This document shows, one piece after another, positions 22,378-30,530 of a DNA stretch of 30,856 bases (its first letter is position 1; every line of letters begins with the position of its first letter). Location of the stretch: assembly GCA_035347995.1 (NCBI GenBank), contig DAOPQD010000032.1, positions 1-30,856 of the forward strand, written 5' to 3'. The stretch comes from JAAZNO01 sp012798275 (GTDB taxonomy: Bacteria > Chloroflexota > Anaerolineae > B4-G1 > SLSP01). The notes under the pieces are model-generated. The model was not told the DNA's origin. It saw only the letters and a program-made list of their open reading frames with translations, and ran no database searches. A program made the position numbers and the translations under genes.

Positions 22378-25300
22378 CTATTGTATCCAGGGCAATCCCT
22401 TCGACACAAGTGGCATGTAAAATACCGTGCCAACCTGTAACGCTTGTGGCGCGTACCCCATCTGCCCTCCAGGATTCACCACTCGCAAAGGATGTCCCCC
22501 CATAGCAAGTGTCGCGGGCAAAGTTGCCGTGATTTCCGTATCACTGATCCACGTAGAATTAAGGAGCAAGTCATCAACATACACTTGTGCTCCATCAATG
22601 AAATTCGATCCAGCGATAGTAATCACAGTAGAAGCGTAAGGTGTCAGGCGCATCGGAGTCACCACCATGGGCACCGGAGTCAGCCAGGAGCCTAAAGAGA
22701 CATCATCGAGACGGGCCTGCAAATCAGCCCCTATATTTTGAACGCTTGTGACAAAAGTAAGTGTCACTGATTCTCCCGCCCATGGTGACACATCTATCCA
22801 TGTCCGAGTCCAATCATCCTTGTCTGCGGATACAGAGAAAGGAACCTCCAGACCTTTGCCGGCTACACTTACAAATAATTTATCAGTGGGATATATCGCG
22901 CCTTTCAAAGTGTAATCAAAACTGAGAGTAGGCTTGTGAAGTCCCGCCGGAATAGCAATGACCTGACTCAATGCAGACGCCTTGACCTGTGGAGAAAAAC
23001 TACGCATAGTCGCAGGTATTCCCGAGCTTAGCTCAAAAACGAGCAAGAGATGGTCCTCTACATCAACAAAGATTTGAGGATCCCCAATGCCGCTCCACTT
23101 TGCAAGCTCAACGGCATCTGTCCAGTCACGACCCACTGGCCTGTAACGCAAGCGCACGTAGCCAGAGCTAGCGCTCACAAGATAGAGATTCCGCGCTGAG
23201 TCAACCGCCAACATACCATTCTCCGCGTGCGGCAATGAGACATTGCTCACGAGCATTCCTGTATCATCTATCTCAGCATAAAAGCCATATTCGTTTATAA
23301 GGTGCAACGTATTCGTTCTATCTACTACCAGATGACGGGCAGCGATAGGAACTGCATAACACTCAAACGAGTCATCCGGGTGGTTCGCAAAACAAACAGT
23401 CGAATCCTGACCCTGATAAGGGAACAACACCCACAACCTATCTGCATAGTCGAAAAAAGCAAGCGATCGGGAATCCTCAGACAAATTTGTAACTACTCGT
23501 GAGATTCCCCAAACGCCATCCGGTGTACGGCAACGAGACATCCCCGAAAGCATAGATTCCTCTGGCCCCATTATTGGATCAATGTATGACACGCACACGC
23601 CACCCGACCCATCAACAGCAATATCTGGGCCAGTTACAGATGAAACAACCATCAGCGGCTCGCTCCAAGTGCCCTCCAACCCACGCTCACAGTAAAACAA
23701 GCCGTCAACATCGTCTCGCCACCAGATTACATGCACTGTTCCATTCTCAGCAACCGCAAACGCAGCATCCCTCACATGCTCTGAGACGATAATTTCTAAT
23801 GGCTTCCAGGTATCGGGTGTGTTTTGTGCAAGATAGTTAAGGCTCCCATTACGCAAGGCCAAAAGATGTAAATTACCAGAAGAGTCCAAGCCACTATCAA
23901 TGATTTCCCCTAAAGGCGCACTTACAGAAATTGGCACAGTTTCTCCAAGATCAAGTCTTTGCTGGACTTGTAAAAGAGCCGTCGTAGAACCAGGTCGCTG
24001 TGGATCAGTGCTTAAAACAGGAGGAATGTTTCCGCTAAGAGCCCAACCAGCGAAGTTCTCAGTTTCAAAATTGCCGTTTTGAATGACGTTATCAAGTGGC
24101 GGCAATATGAACTGTGTCCATGTATCTGCTGCTACTGATCCGTGCCAGGCAGGGGATCCACCATGACCGGCGGCGCGAACATTGATCTGCGTCTCCCCCC
24201 CTTGCTCCAAACGCAAAGCAAAACGCCCATCCGGCGCCATGGTAACCGGTCCAACCACCGTGCGGGAGACGGCTAGCGTCCCATGGGGAACAGGAAAATC
24301 CCGGCTATCACGGACCGTGCCCTGCATCTCGTAAGCATAGAGGGTCGTATGCGGAGTATACTCATCTGGTGTCCAACGATTCCAGTTATAAGCATGGTCA
24401 GCAATGCGCAGGCGAAACGCAACCTCGCTGCCACTTGTGCCCGAATAAACTAGCGGCAACATATCAAGATCGGTGCCCAGTGTCCAATCCGTCCACGCAC
24501 CCCCGTTTTCGCGCACTTGTAGCCATTGTCTCGCGACTCCCGACAAATCGTCTTTTTGCTCCCATGGAACGACCACATCCGCATAGCGAGAATACGGCGG
24601 CAGTGATTCAAGCCGAGCCATCGGCGGTACAATATCCGTAGTCTGGTTGAAAAGCGACCAATCAAGGCCACTCGACGTCAAACGGGAAGATGATCCCTGA
24701 TAACCAAATGGCTGCACCTCAATGTATGCCTCACGCCAATACCAATTCCCTTGATACTGCACCAGATAGAGCAAAGTATAAGCAATGGAGAGATCCGCAG
24801 TTTGACCATCTGGATTGCCAAATACCCAACCATTCGCCCAGGTTTCATTCTGAGTATTATAAAGACTCAAATCGACCACAACTTGACTGAAATTTCCATC
24901 TTTATTCATCACACAAATCTCATTGAATCCGTCATGATCAACATCGGCATCATAGACAATCCATTCCCCATCTGGAGACCAGCTGGGATGTTGCATATAG
25001 GGTTCTGAGCCGCCAATTTGATGTGCATTTGAACCATCGGCGTTCATGACCCAAATCCCATATTGGTAGTTGCGATACGAAACGAATACCAATTGTGTCC
25101 CATCGGGCGACCAGCCAGGATCACGATTCAGGCCGGTAAAAGTCAAACGGGTTTGAGCACTGCCATCGGAATTCATGACATAGATGTCAACGCTGTTATT
25201 GCGATAGGAGTAAAAAGCGATTTTGGTGCCATCTGGCGACCAGACAGGTGCATAATCGTTTTCACTTACATAGGTGAGCCGTTTTACAGAACGACCGCCC

Positions 25301-25698
25301 AAATTCATCGTGTAGATCTCATAGTTGCCATCACGATCAGAGACAAAAACAATCCGGGTATTCCCCCGATTGAGGCTCGGCGAAATATCCTGTGCATCAT
25401 TGCTGGTTAGCTGCACGGGATTGGTCCCCCACCCCTGTCCCATATATATTTCCCAATCCGATTGATCACGCAAAGACTGAAATACCGACACAGTCCAATT
25501 CGGGCCGGTTGCCGCCATCTCACTCTGTGCCTGAATGCTCCTATCGTCCTCGCTCGTGTCACCAGGCAGGCGCTCTAATGTCTCCGGCGAAATGTGAGAA
25601 GGCAGCTCCTGGGAAGATACATTCCTCGCCACACTTGCCCCCAATGCCATCGCGACGCACACACATAAGAGTACCAGTGCAAATTTTGACCAACGCAT
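22378..25698 (-). CDS. Large secreted protein with TolB-like propeller and C-terminal IPT/TIG domain
   Basis: A 1106-residue exported protein. The signal peptide is MRWSKFALVLLCVCVAMALG with cleavage likely near residues 22-30. Residues about 90-320 have at least four PD40/TolB-type propeller blades (WSPDGTKIAFYS, WSPDGTQLVFVS, WSPDGEWIVYD with IYVMNSDGS-like ends). A middle region has Ig/carboxypeptidase-regulatory-like strands (MQGTVRDSRDFPVPHGTL), then a second repeated region with LHLLALRNGSL, VHVIWWRDDVDGLFY and LYLVSASSGYVRL, which looks like another propeller. An IPT/TIG domain lies near 1010-1090 (TVITIAGSNFIDGAQVYVDD). The end TVFYMPLVSKG resembles the LPLV-type segment of many Chloroflexota exported proteins. 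GC content is visibly lower than in all neighbours. GGGAGG lies 5 nt before the ATG. Function unknown; binding or recognition at the cell surface is likely. Confidence 0.88.
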   Translation of the reverse strand: MRWSKFALVLLCVCVAMALGASVARNVSSQELPSHISPETLERLPGDTSEDDRSIQAQSEMAATGPNWTVSVFQSLRDQSDWEIYMGQGWGTNPVQLTSNDAQDISPSLNRGNTRIVFVSDRDGNYEIYTMNLGGRSVKRLTYVSENDYAPVWSPDGTKIAFYSYRNNSVDIYVMNSDGSAQTRLTFTGLNRDPGWSPDGTQLVFVSYRNYQYGIWVMNADGSNAHQIGGSEPYMQHPSWSPDGEWIVYDADVDHDGFNEICVMNKDGNFSQVVVDLSLYNTQNETWANGWVFGNPDGQTADLSIAYTLLYLVQYQGNWYWREAYIEVQPFGYQGSSSRLTSSGLDWSLFNQTTDIVPPMARLESLPPYSRYADVVVPWEQKDDLSGVARQWLQVRENGGAWTDWTLGTDLDMLPLVYSGTSGSEVAFRLRIADHAYNWNRWTPDEYTPHTTLYAYEMQGTVRDSRDFPVPHGTLAVSRTVVGPVTMAPDGRFALRLEQGGETQINVRAAGHGGSPAWHGSVAADTWTQFILPPLDNVIQNGNFETENFAGWALSGNIPPVLSTDPQRPGSTTALLQVQQRLDLGETVPISVSAPLGEIIDSGLDSSGNLHLLALRNGSLNYLAQNTPDTWKPLEIIVSEHVRDAAFAVAENGTVHVIWWRDDVDGLFYCERGLEGTWSEPLMVVSSVTGPDIAVDGSGGVCVSYIDPIMGPEESMLSGMSRCRTPDGVWGISRVVTNLSEDSRSLAFFDYADRLWVLFPYQGQDSTVCFANHPDDSFECYAVPIAARHLVVDRTNTLHLINEYGFYAEIDDTGMLVSNVSLPHAENGMLAVDSARNLYLVSASSGYVRLRYRPVGRDWTDAVELAKWSGIGDPQIFVDVEDHLLLVFELSSGIPATMRSFSPQVKASALSQVIAIPAGLHKPTLSFDYTLKGAIYPTDKLFVSVAGKGLEVPFSVSADKDDWTRTWIDVSPWAGESVTLTFVTSVQNIGADLQARLDDVSLGSWLTPVPMVVTPMRLTPYASTVITIAGSNFIDGAQVYVDDLLLNSTWISDTEITATLPATLAMGGHPLRVVNPGGQMGYAPQALQVGTVFYMPLVSKGLPWIQ

Positions 25699-25950
25699 TG
25701 CAACCTCCCGAGTTAGTTCAACATAAAATCACAAACAGGCAATTCTGGCATATTGATCAAAACAGAAAACCCAATTTACAGCCACACGATCCCCCCTGCC
25801 GTTGGAGTGAGATATGCATGCTGCCAGGAAAGTTATGGGATGCCCAGAAGGCACTTTATGGGAGTGGAGCATGGCCACCCGGCTTTCTTCCAGAGTCGAG
25901 ACTCCTTTGACCATATGATGACACTTAGATTTTACGTGAAATGCCGGGAC

Positions 25951-25978
25951 TTGTCAATTCCATTTTCCGTCGTATTCT
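25951..25978 (+). promoter_or_regulatory. Promoter upstream of the HAD hydrolase
   Basis: TTGTCA (25951-25956), 16-nt spacer and TATTCT (25973-25978). Transcription would start near 25985, shortly before a 25-codon frame at 26014. The remainder of the 25699-25950 gap is AT-rich and shows no convincing gene. Confidence 0.6.
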
Positions 25979-26013
25979 TACCGCGCTGCAAGCTCATCAA
26001 GAAAGGATCACCC

Positions 26014-26091
26014 ATGGAACCCATCTTCACCTACCGTGGCTATCACAGCGACTTTCGGCCTCCTCGCGCCAGCGCCGCCTCGACGCCCTGA
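26014..26091 (+). CDS. Possible 25-residue leader peptide
   Basis: A short frame MEPIFTYRGYHSDFRPPRASAASTP with AAGGA 6 nt before its ATG, positioned as the first frame on the predicted transcript. Its stop codon lies inside CCTGAGGTAAG, which is the ribosome-binding site of the HAD gene, so its translation could influence the next gene. It has no recognised relative and could also be the remnant of a truncated gene. Confidence 0.35.
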   Translation: MEPIFTYRGYHSDFRPPRASAASTP

Positions 26092-26102
26092 GGTAAGCAA
26101 CG

Positions 26103-26876
26103 ATGGCCCGCTTCGATATCCTCGCCTTCGACGCCGACGACACGCTCTGGCACACCGAGCGCCTCTACGCCGACGCGCAGGCCCAATTCCGACAGCTCCT
26201 GGCGCGCTATCACGACCTGGAATGGATCAACGAACAGCTCTATCAGACCGAGATGCACAACATGCAGCATTTCGGCTACGGCATCAAGGCCTTCGCCCTT
26301 TCGATGATCGAAACCGCCATCGAGTTGACCGACGGCCGCATCTCAGGGCGCGAGCTCAAGACTATCGTGGACACCGCCAAGGCGATGATGACGGCCGACG
26401 TGGAATTGCTGGGGCATGTCGCCGAGACGATTGCCGCACTGGCCCGCTCCTACACGCTGATGGTGATCACCAAAGGGGATTTGCTCGATCAGGAATCGAA
26501 AATGGCGCGCTCAGGGTTGGCGCCCTATTTCAGCCACGTCGAAATCGTGAGCGACAAGAACTCACGCACTTACACGGCGCTGCTGCAAAGGTACGCGCTC
26601 GCGCCGGAGCGGTTCCTGATGGTGGGGAACTCCCTCCGCTCCGACATCCTGCCGGTGCTGGCCCTGGGCGCGAACGCCGTCTACGTGCCATACCCCGTCA
26701 CGTGGGCGCATGAAATCGCCGAACCGCCGCCCGCCGGACAACGCGGCTTCTATGAGCTCGAACACATCGGCCTGCTGCCCGGCTTGTTGGAGGCGCTGGA
26801 ACGCGAAACTCCCGGCGATGACGACGACGCGAGCCAGATGCAGGACCTCGCGCCCTCGCCGCCGCGGACCGCCTAG
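26103..26876 (+). CDS. HAD-superfamily hydrolase
   Basis: A 257-residue phosphatase-like protein. Motif I is FDADDTLWHTE with nucleophile Asp10 and acid/base Asp12. Motif II is MVITKGD. The Lys/motif III and IV region is SDKNSRTY followed by FLMVGNSLRSDILPVLALGANAVYVPYP. The helical cap lies between about residues 20 and 100 (YADAQAQFRQLLARY...). This fits the YjjG/GmhB-like group of HAD hydrolases acting on small phosphorylated metabolites, but the substrate cannot be inferred. GAGGT precedes the ATG by about 8 nt. Its TAG stop is the complement of the stop of the convergent DsbA-type gene, the two sharing one CTAG. Confidence 0.93.
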   Translation: MARFDILAFDADDTLWHTERLYADAQAQFRQLLARYHDLEWINEQLYQTEMHNMQHFGYGIKAFALSMIETAIELTDGRISGRELKTIVDTAKAMMTADVELLGHVAETIAALARSYTLMVITKGDLLDQESKMARSGLAPYFSHVEIVSDKNSRTYTALLQRYALAPERFLMVGNSLRSDILPVLALGANAVYVPYPVTWAHEIAEPPPAGQRGFYELEHIGLLPGLLEALERETPGDDDDASQMQDLAPSPPRTA

Positions 26877-27523
26877 CGCTGCGTGGGATCGCGGCCGGCC
26901 AGGATGTCGGCAATGATCTGCCGCAGCAGCGCCTCCGGCACCGCGCCGGAAATCTGCCAGCGGTCGTCAAAGATCATTGTCGGCACGGCAGTGATGCCGC
27001 GCTCCCGGGCCTCTGCCAGATCGTGCTCAACGGCCTGGCGGACTTCCGGGCTGTGGACATCTTGCTCCCAGCGGGCCAGATCGAGGCCGCCACTGTCGGC
27101 GGCGCAATCGCGCAGCACCTCAAAATCAGCAATGTTGCGCGTCTCGATGAAATGCGCCCGCTGCACCCGGTCAAACATCTTCCAATGGCCCGCTTGCCCC
27201 TGCTGAAACTCGGCGGCCTTGCAAGCCAGCAAGCCGGGCATCGAATAAGGATAGGGGAACGGCCGCTCCCGCATCTGCTCCACACGAATGACCTCGCCCT
27301 CAGGATGAGCGGCCGCCGCGGCCCAGTGATCCATGATCTCCGCTTTGCCCCGCTCCGCGTCCCCAAACATGCGCCCGATCGCCTGGGGTGTGGGGGCCAG
27401 AGCGAAACAGCGATGCTCCACCTCCACGTCCCCGGCGACGTCCGCCACGATGCGCCGCAACCGCGCCGACGCCAGGAAACACCAGGCGCAAAGCACGTCG
27501 TGATAAAAAGTGATCTTTAACAT
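26873..27523 (-). CDS. DsbA-family oxidoreductase (FrnE-like)
   Basis: A 216-residue cytoplasmic thioredoxin-fold protein with a helical insertion. The active site is C12-A-W-C15 in FYHDVLCAWCFLAS, and the cis-Pro loop is GITAVPTMIFDDRW followed by ISGA, which is the family pattern for FrnE/2-hydroxychromene isomerase-like proteins. There is no signal peptide. It could act as a disulfide isomerase/oxidase or in glutathione-type chemistry, and adds a further CxxC protein to this locus. AGGAG lies 10 nt upstream of the ATG. A 22-bp perfect palindrome lies 36 nt before the start codon and may be an operator. It converges on the HAD gene with a 4-bp overlap. Confidence 0.92.
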   Translation of the reverse strand: MLKITFYHDVLCAWCFLASARLRRIVADVAGDVEVEHRCFALAPTPQAIGRMFGDAERGKAEIMDHWAAAAAHPEGEVIRVEQMRERPFPYPYSMPGLLACKAAEFQQGQAGHWKMFDRVQRAHFIETRNIADFEVLRDCAADSGGLDLARWEQDVHSPEVRQAVEHDLAEARERGITAVPTMIFDDRWQISGAVPEALLRQIIADILAGRDPTQR

Positions 27524-27558
27524 TTTGATGCGTCTCCTATTGCAAACACGTGCACAAA

Positions 27559-27580
27559 TTCATACGTGCGCACGTATGAA
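27559..27580. promoter_or_regulatory. 22-bp perfect palindrome upstream of the DsbA-family gene
   Basis: CATACGTGC-GCACGTATG with TT/AA flanks is fully self-complementary. It lies between the ygiD-like stop and the DsbA-family start, embedded in AACGTG-type repeats. It may be a dimeric regulator site or simply part of the repeat family. Confidence 0.45.
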
Positions 27581-27597
27581 CGTGAAGACGTGCCGCC

Positions 27598-28479
27598 TTA
27601 CCCAATCTGAAAACAGCGCATCGAGAGTGTTCCGTAGTGGAAGCCTTCGTATACAAACTCGACAGCGTCCCCCTCCTCCTGCAACCCCGCCGCGTAAAGC
27701 ATCGGCAGATAGTGATCGTTAGTCGGGACGGCCAGGTTTGCCACGCGCCCCCATTCTTGCGGACTCAGCCCCTGCAGGACGGGACTGTAACGATCGTCAG
27801 CCGACACCGCCAGATCGGTCACGTCCCCCCAGCTCTGGTAATGAATGAGCGTTGCATGATCCCGATGGAGCAGCGCGGCCTTGACCCGCTCATCAAACGC
27901 CACCGCCCACGCGCGCGGCGGAGCGTCGAGGTGCGGATAGTCGGTGACCCGCAGGTTGTGCGTGATGTTGCCGCTGCCAAGGATCAGCACGCCCTCCTTG
28001 CGGAGGGGAGCCAGCTCCTGCGCCAGAGCATAATGGTAGGCAGGGGGTTGATCGTAATCAATGCTCAATTGGAAGACGGGGATGTCGGCCTCGGGGTACA
28101 TCCGCCGCAAGACCGTCCAGGCGCCGTGATCCAGGCCCCACGAGAGATCCCACCCCACCCCGGTCGTAGTGATCAGCTCCCGCACACGTTCAGCATATTC
28201 CGGGGCGCCGGGGCTGGGATAAGAAAGCGCGTACATCTCCTGAGGAAAGCCGTAAAAGTCGTGGATCGTCCGCGGACGGGCCATACCGGTGACATACGTA
28301 CCGTGCGTCAACCAGTGCGCCGAGACCACCAGGATCGCTTGGGGACGCGGCAAATCGCGGCCCAACTGCTCCAGCCGACGCGTAAAAGCATTCTCCATGA
28401 TCGCGTTTTCCGGCGAACCATGGCCTACGAAGACGACCGGCATCTTGCCGGCAGCGTTTGCATTCTGTGTTGCTGTCAT
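27598..28479 (-). CDS. 4,5-DOPA extradiol dioxygenase-like protein (class III, YgiD/LigB type)
   Basis: A 293-residue cytoplasmic metalloenzyme of the LigB superfamily. Metal and catalytic histidines are in place: H20 (VFVGHGSPENAI), H55 (LVVSAHWLTHG), H118 (WGLDHGAWTVL) and H174 (GNITHNL). The family ring-cleaves catechol-type substrates such as DOPA; bacterial members have broad or unknown physiological substrates. Length agrees with YgiD-type proteins, with an extra N-terminal Asn/Ala segment of about 12 residues. AAGGAG stands 5 nt before the ATG, and a strong promoter lies about 60 nt upstream. The next gene downstream on the same strand, the DsbA-family gene, is 74 nt away with a palindrome between, so cotranscription is uncertain. 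Confidence 0.93.
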   Translation of the reverse strand: MTATQNANAAGKMPVVFVGHGSPENAIMENAFTRRLEQLGRDLPRPQAILVVSAHWLTHGTYVTGMARPRTIHDFYGFPQEMYALSYPSPGAPEYAERVRELITTTGVGWDLSWGLDHGAWTVLRRMYPEADIPVFQLSIDYDQPPAYHYALAQELAPLRKEGVLILGSGNITHNLRVTDYPHLDAPPRAWAVAFDERVKAALLHRDHATLIHYQSWGDVTDLAVSADDRYSPVLQGLSPQEWGRVANLAVPTNDHYLPMLYAAGLQEEGDAVEFVYEGFHYGTLSMRCFQIG

Positions 28480-28542
28480 GTCTCTCCTTAGAAAATAAAA
28501 ACCGTGCCCACCTTCGCACCTTCGCGCGTTCCCACATTCACC

Positions 28543-28571
28543 AGCATATCACAGATATGGCGGATTGTCAA
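28543..28571 (-). promoter_or_regulatory. Promoter of the ygiD-like gene
   Basis: On the minus strand TTGACA (28566-28571), 17-nt spacer and TATGCT (28543-28548) with TGA extended -10. Start near 28536, leader about 56 nt containing CGAAGGTG/AACGCG-type short repeats. Confidence 0.7.
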
Positions 28572-28799
28572 TATAAATATTATAACAATCATCTATATTT
28601 ACCGGACTTGCCGCCCAACAGCACTCTACCCTTGGGGCAGCAAAGGCACGGGGGAACCCGACAAAACTCTGGGTGCTCTGCGCCCCTGCAGTGAAAATCA
28701 TCCGCGCGGTCTGACGTCAGCACGGTCCGACAAGCGGGTTGCCACCTTGGGCCATGCAGTGTACAATGAGCCTGAAGGTGAAAGAGTCGCGATGGCTCT

Positions 28800-29000
28800 C
28801 GGTTTGGCGAGGGATTCCATCCCTCTGACGTGAGCCAACCGTGCTGAAGCACGCTGTTTGAGAAGCTCGCTTCAGCGCGCTTGACGCCTCAGACCAGGGA
28901 TTCATTCCGGGACTGGGCCTGAGAGCGAACAGAAGTTCGCGCTACCTTTGCCATGCAAGTGATTCTGAGATTCGCTGATTCGCTGATTCGCTGATTTTCC
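28800..29000. repeat. Mosaic of dispersed palindromes and short tandem repeats
   Basis: The stretch contains GAGGGAT-TCC-ATCCCTC (28809-28825), CGTGC-TGAA-GCACG (28840-28853), CGC-TTCA-GCG (28868-28877) and GCGAAC-AGAA-GTTCGC (28925-28940), then GATTCGCT repeated three times (28970-28993) and TTTTCCGAGGAG. Segment 28832-28860 matches 5366-5394 (inverted, 26/29), and 28922-28966 matches 30657-30701 (40/45). No gene is visible from 28480 to 29384. Confidence 0.75.
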
Positions 29001-29011
29001 GAGGAGTTGAC

Positions 29012-29096
29012 ATGTTCCTGCGGCACATCACCGCGGATGAAAATGTAATGTGAGGTAATTGTTCAGCCCGGCGTCAGATAGCTCGACGGCGATGGA
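29012..29096 (+). repeat. Short-ORF/hairpin cassette, copy 1
   Basis: After a GAGGAG ribosome-binding site at 5-nt spacing, a 13-codon frame (29012-29053) begins M-F-L-R-H. It contains CATC-N6-GATG and is followed by a 36-nt tail (29061-29096). The tail recurs at 30821-30856 with four differences, all transitions. Confidence 0.6.
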
Positions 29097-29137
29097 TGAA
29101 CCTTTGTGAGCTGTAGCTTTTGCCCCTCTCCTAGTCC

Positions 29138-29263
29138 CTTCCCCAACGGCGCCTGCGCCGTTGGGGAGGAGGAGAAAAAATAAGGGGATTTTGCAGGCGG
29201 GCGTAGCCCGCCTGCAAAATCCCACAAAAAAGTTCCCCTTCCCCGCACACGCGGGGAAGGGGA
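29138..29263. repeat. Three consecutive perfect hairpins
   Basis: Hairpin 1: arms 29141-29151 and 29156-29166 (11 bp, extendable), loop CCTG. Hairpin 2: arms 29185-29202 and 29206-29223 (18 bp perfect), loop GTA. Hairpin 3: arms 29234-29246 and 29251-29263 (13 bp), loop ACAC. They are separated by A-rich runs (GAGAAAAAATAAG, ACAAAAAAGT, GGAAAAAAATT), so on the minus strand each stem is followed by T-rich DNA. They could act as terminators for antisense transcription or be a mobile palindromic repeat. Confidence 0.8.
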
Positions 29264-29275
29264 TAGGGAAAAAAA

Positions 29276-29303
29276 TTGATTCTCGATCTTCAACGGTTAC
29301 CAT
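29276..29303 (+). promoter_or_regulatory. Candidate promoter for the aldo/keto reductase
   Basis: TTGATT (29276-29281), 16-nt spacer and TACCAT (29298-29303). It is moderate in quality and lies directly behind the hairpin cluster. The leader would be about 75 nt. Confidence 0.35.
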
Positions 29304-29384
29304 ATGAACCACAGCCCGTGAGCAGAGGCTGCAACGACTCTCTTCTCACAGCTCATTGCTCTCTATTTTCGAAGGAGGCAAACT

Positions 29385-30530
29385 ATGCAATACCGCACCT
29401 TTGGAGCACTTGATTGGAAACCCTCAGCGCTGGGATTCGGCGCGATGCGCCTGCCGCTCCTCAATGACGACGCCGGACAAATTGACGCGCCGCTGGCAAC
29501 GGCGATGATTCGCTACGCCATTGATCACGGCGTCAACTACGTAGATACCGCCTGGTCCTATCACAAGGGCATGGGCGAGCCTTTCCTGGCTCAAGCGCTG
29601 GCGGATGGCTACCGCGCCAAAGTCAGCCTGGCGACGAAGCTGCCCACCTGGCTCATCCAATCCCTCGATGACTGCGACACCTACCTCAACCGACAGCTCG
29701 AACGCCTGCAAACCGACGTCATTGACTTCTACCTGCTCCATTCCCTGCATCAAGAGCGCTGGCACACCCTCCGCGCCTTGAACGTGACCGCCTGGGCCGA
29801 GAAGCAGCTCGCCGCCGGGAAGATCCGTCACATCGGCTTCTCCTTCCACGATCGCTACGCGGCCTTCCAGGAAATCGTGGATGACTACGACGGCTGGGAC
29901 TTCTGCCAGATCCAGTACAACTTCATGGACGTGAACGAGCAGGCGGGGATGAGAGGACTGCACTACGCCGCCGAGAAGGGCCTCGCCGTCATCGTCATGG
30001 AGCCGTTGCGCGGCGGCAAGCTGGCAAAGAACCCGCCCCCCGCGCCCGTCGCCAGGCTGTGGGCCCAGGCGCCCATCCAGCGCACGCCCGCCGATTGGGC
30101 CTTGCAGTGGCTCTGGAATCAGCCCGAAGTCTCGCTGGTGCTCAGCGGCATGAGCACGATGCAGCAGGTAATCGAAAACGTCGCCAGCGCCGAGCGCTCC
30201 GGCGTCGGCAGCCTCACCGCCGGGGAACTCGCGCTCGTCGAGCAAGTGCGGGCCGCGTATCAGGCGCTCATCCCCATCCCCTGCACCGCGTGCGGATACT
30301 GCCAGCCCTGCCCGCAAGGGGTCGCCATCCCCCGCATCTTCAGCATCTACAACGAGGGGATCATGTATGACGACCTGCCGGGCGCCAGGGACGCTTACCG
30401 CCACTGGCTGGACGCCACCGAACGCGCCGATCTGTGCGTGGAATGCCATCAGTGCGAGGAACAGTGCCCGCAGAGCATTGAAATCCCCACGTGGCTCCAG
30501 CAAGTCCACGCCCAGCTGCTGGCCGACTAA
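29385..30530 (+). CDS. Aldo/keto reductase with C-terminal ferredoxin-like [4Fe-4S] domain
   Basis: A 381-residue fusion. Residues 1-280 form the TIM barrel of the aldo/keto reductase family with the catalytic tetrad Asp54, Tyr59 (VDTAWSYHKG), Lys85 (LATKLPT) and His119 (YLLHSLH). The segment VIVMEPLRGGKLA is typical of the iron-sulfur-fused group. Residues about 298-365 carry two cysteine groups, C300/C303/C306/C309 (CTACGYCQPCP) and C351/C354/C357/C361 (CVECHQCEEQCP), consistent with one or two [4Fe-4S] clusters. The fusion suggests that electrons come from or go to ferredoxin-type carriers rather than only NAD(P)H. GAAGGAGG precedes the ATG by 6 nt and is part of the TTTTCGAAGGAG module. 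Substrate unknown. Confidence 0.94.
   Translation: MQYRTFGALDWKPSALGFGAMRLPLLNDDAGQIDAPLATAMIRYAIDHGVNYVDTAWSYHKGMGEPFLAQALADGYRAKVSLATKLPTWLIQSLDDCDTYLNRQLERLQTDVIDFYLLHSLHQERWHTLRALNVTAWAEKQLAAGKIRHIGFSFHDRYAAFQEIVDDYDGWDFCQIQYNFMDVNEQAGMRGLHYAAEKGLAVIVMEPLRGGKLAKNPPPAPVARLWAQAPIQRTPADWALQWLWNQPEVSLVLSGMSTMQQVIENVASAERSGVGSLTAGELALVEQVRAAYQALIPIPCTACGYCQPCPQGVAIPRIFSIYNEGIMYDDLPGARDAYRHWLDATERADLCVECHQCEEQCPQSIEIPTWLQQVHAQLLAD

Noticed and set aside
22140..22433. 97-codon minus-strand frame downstream of the large secreted gene, considered as a transposase remnant
   Set aside because: No transposase motif or flanking inverted repeats with target duplication could be seen, and it overlaps the dehydrogenase terminator region.
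25729..25914. 61-codon minus-strand frame upstream of the secreted protein
   Set aside because: It has no family match, no ribosome-binding site, and lies in the AT-rich gap where frames of this size arise by chance.
28967..28995. GATTCGCT tandem units considered as a CRISPR array
   Set aside because: The units are 8-9 nt, contiguous and without spacers, and no cas gene is present.
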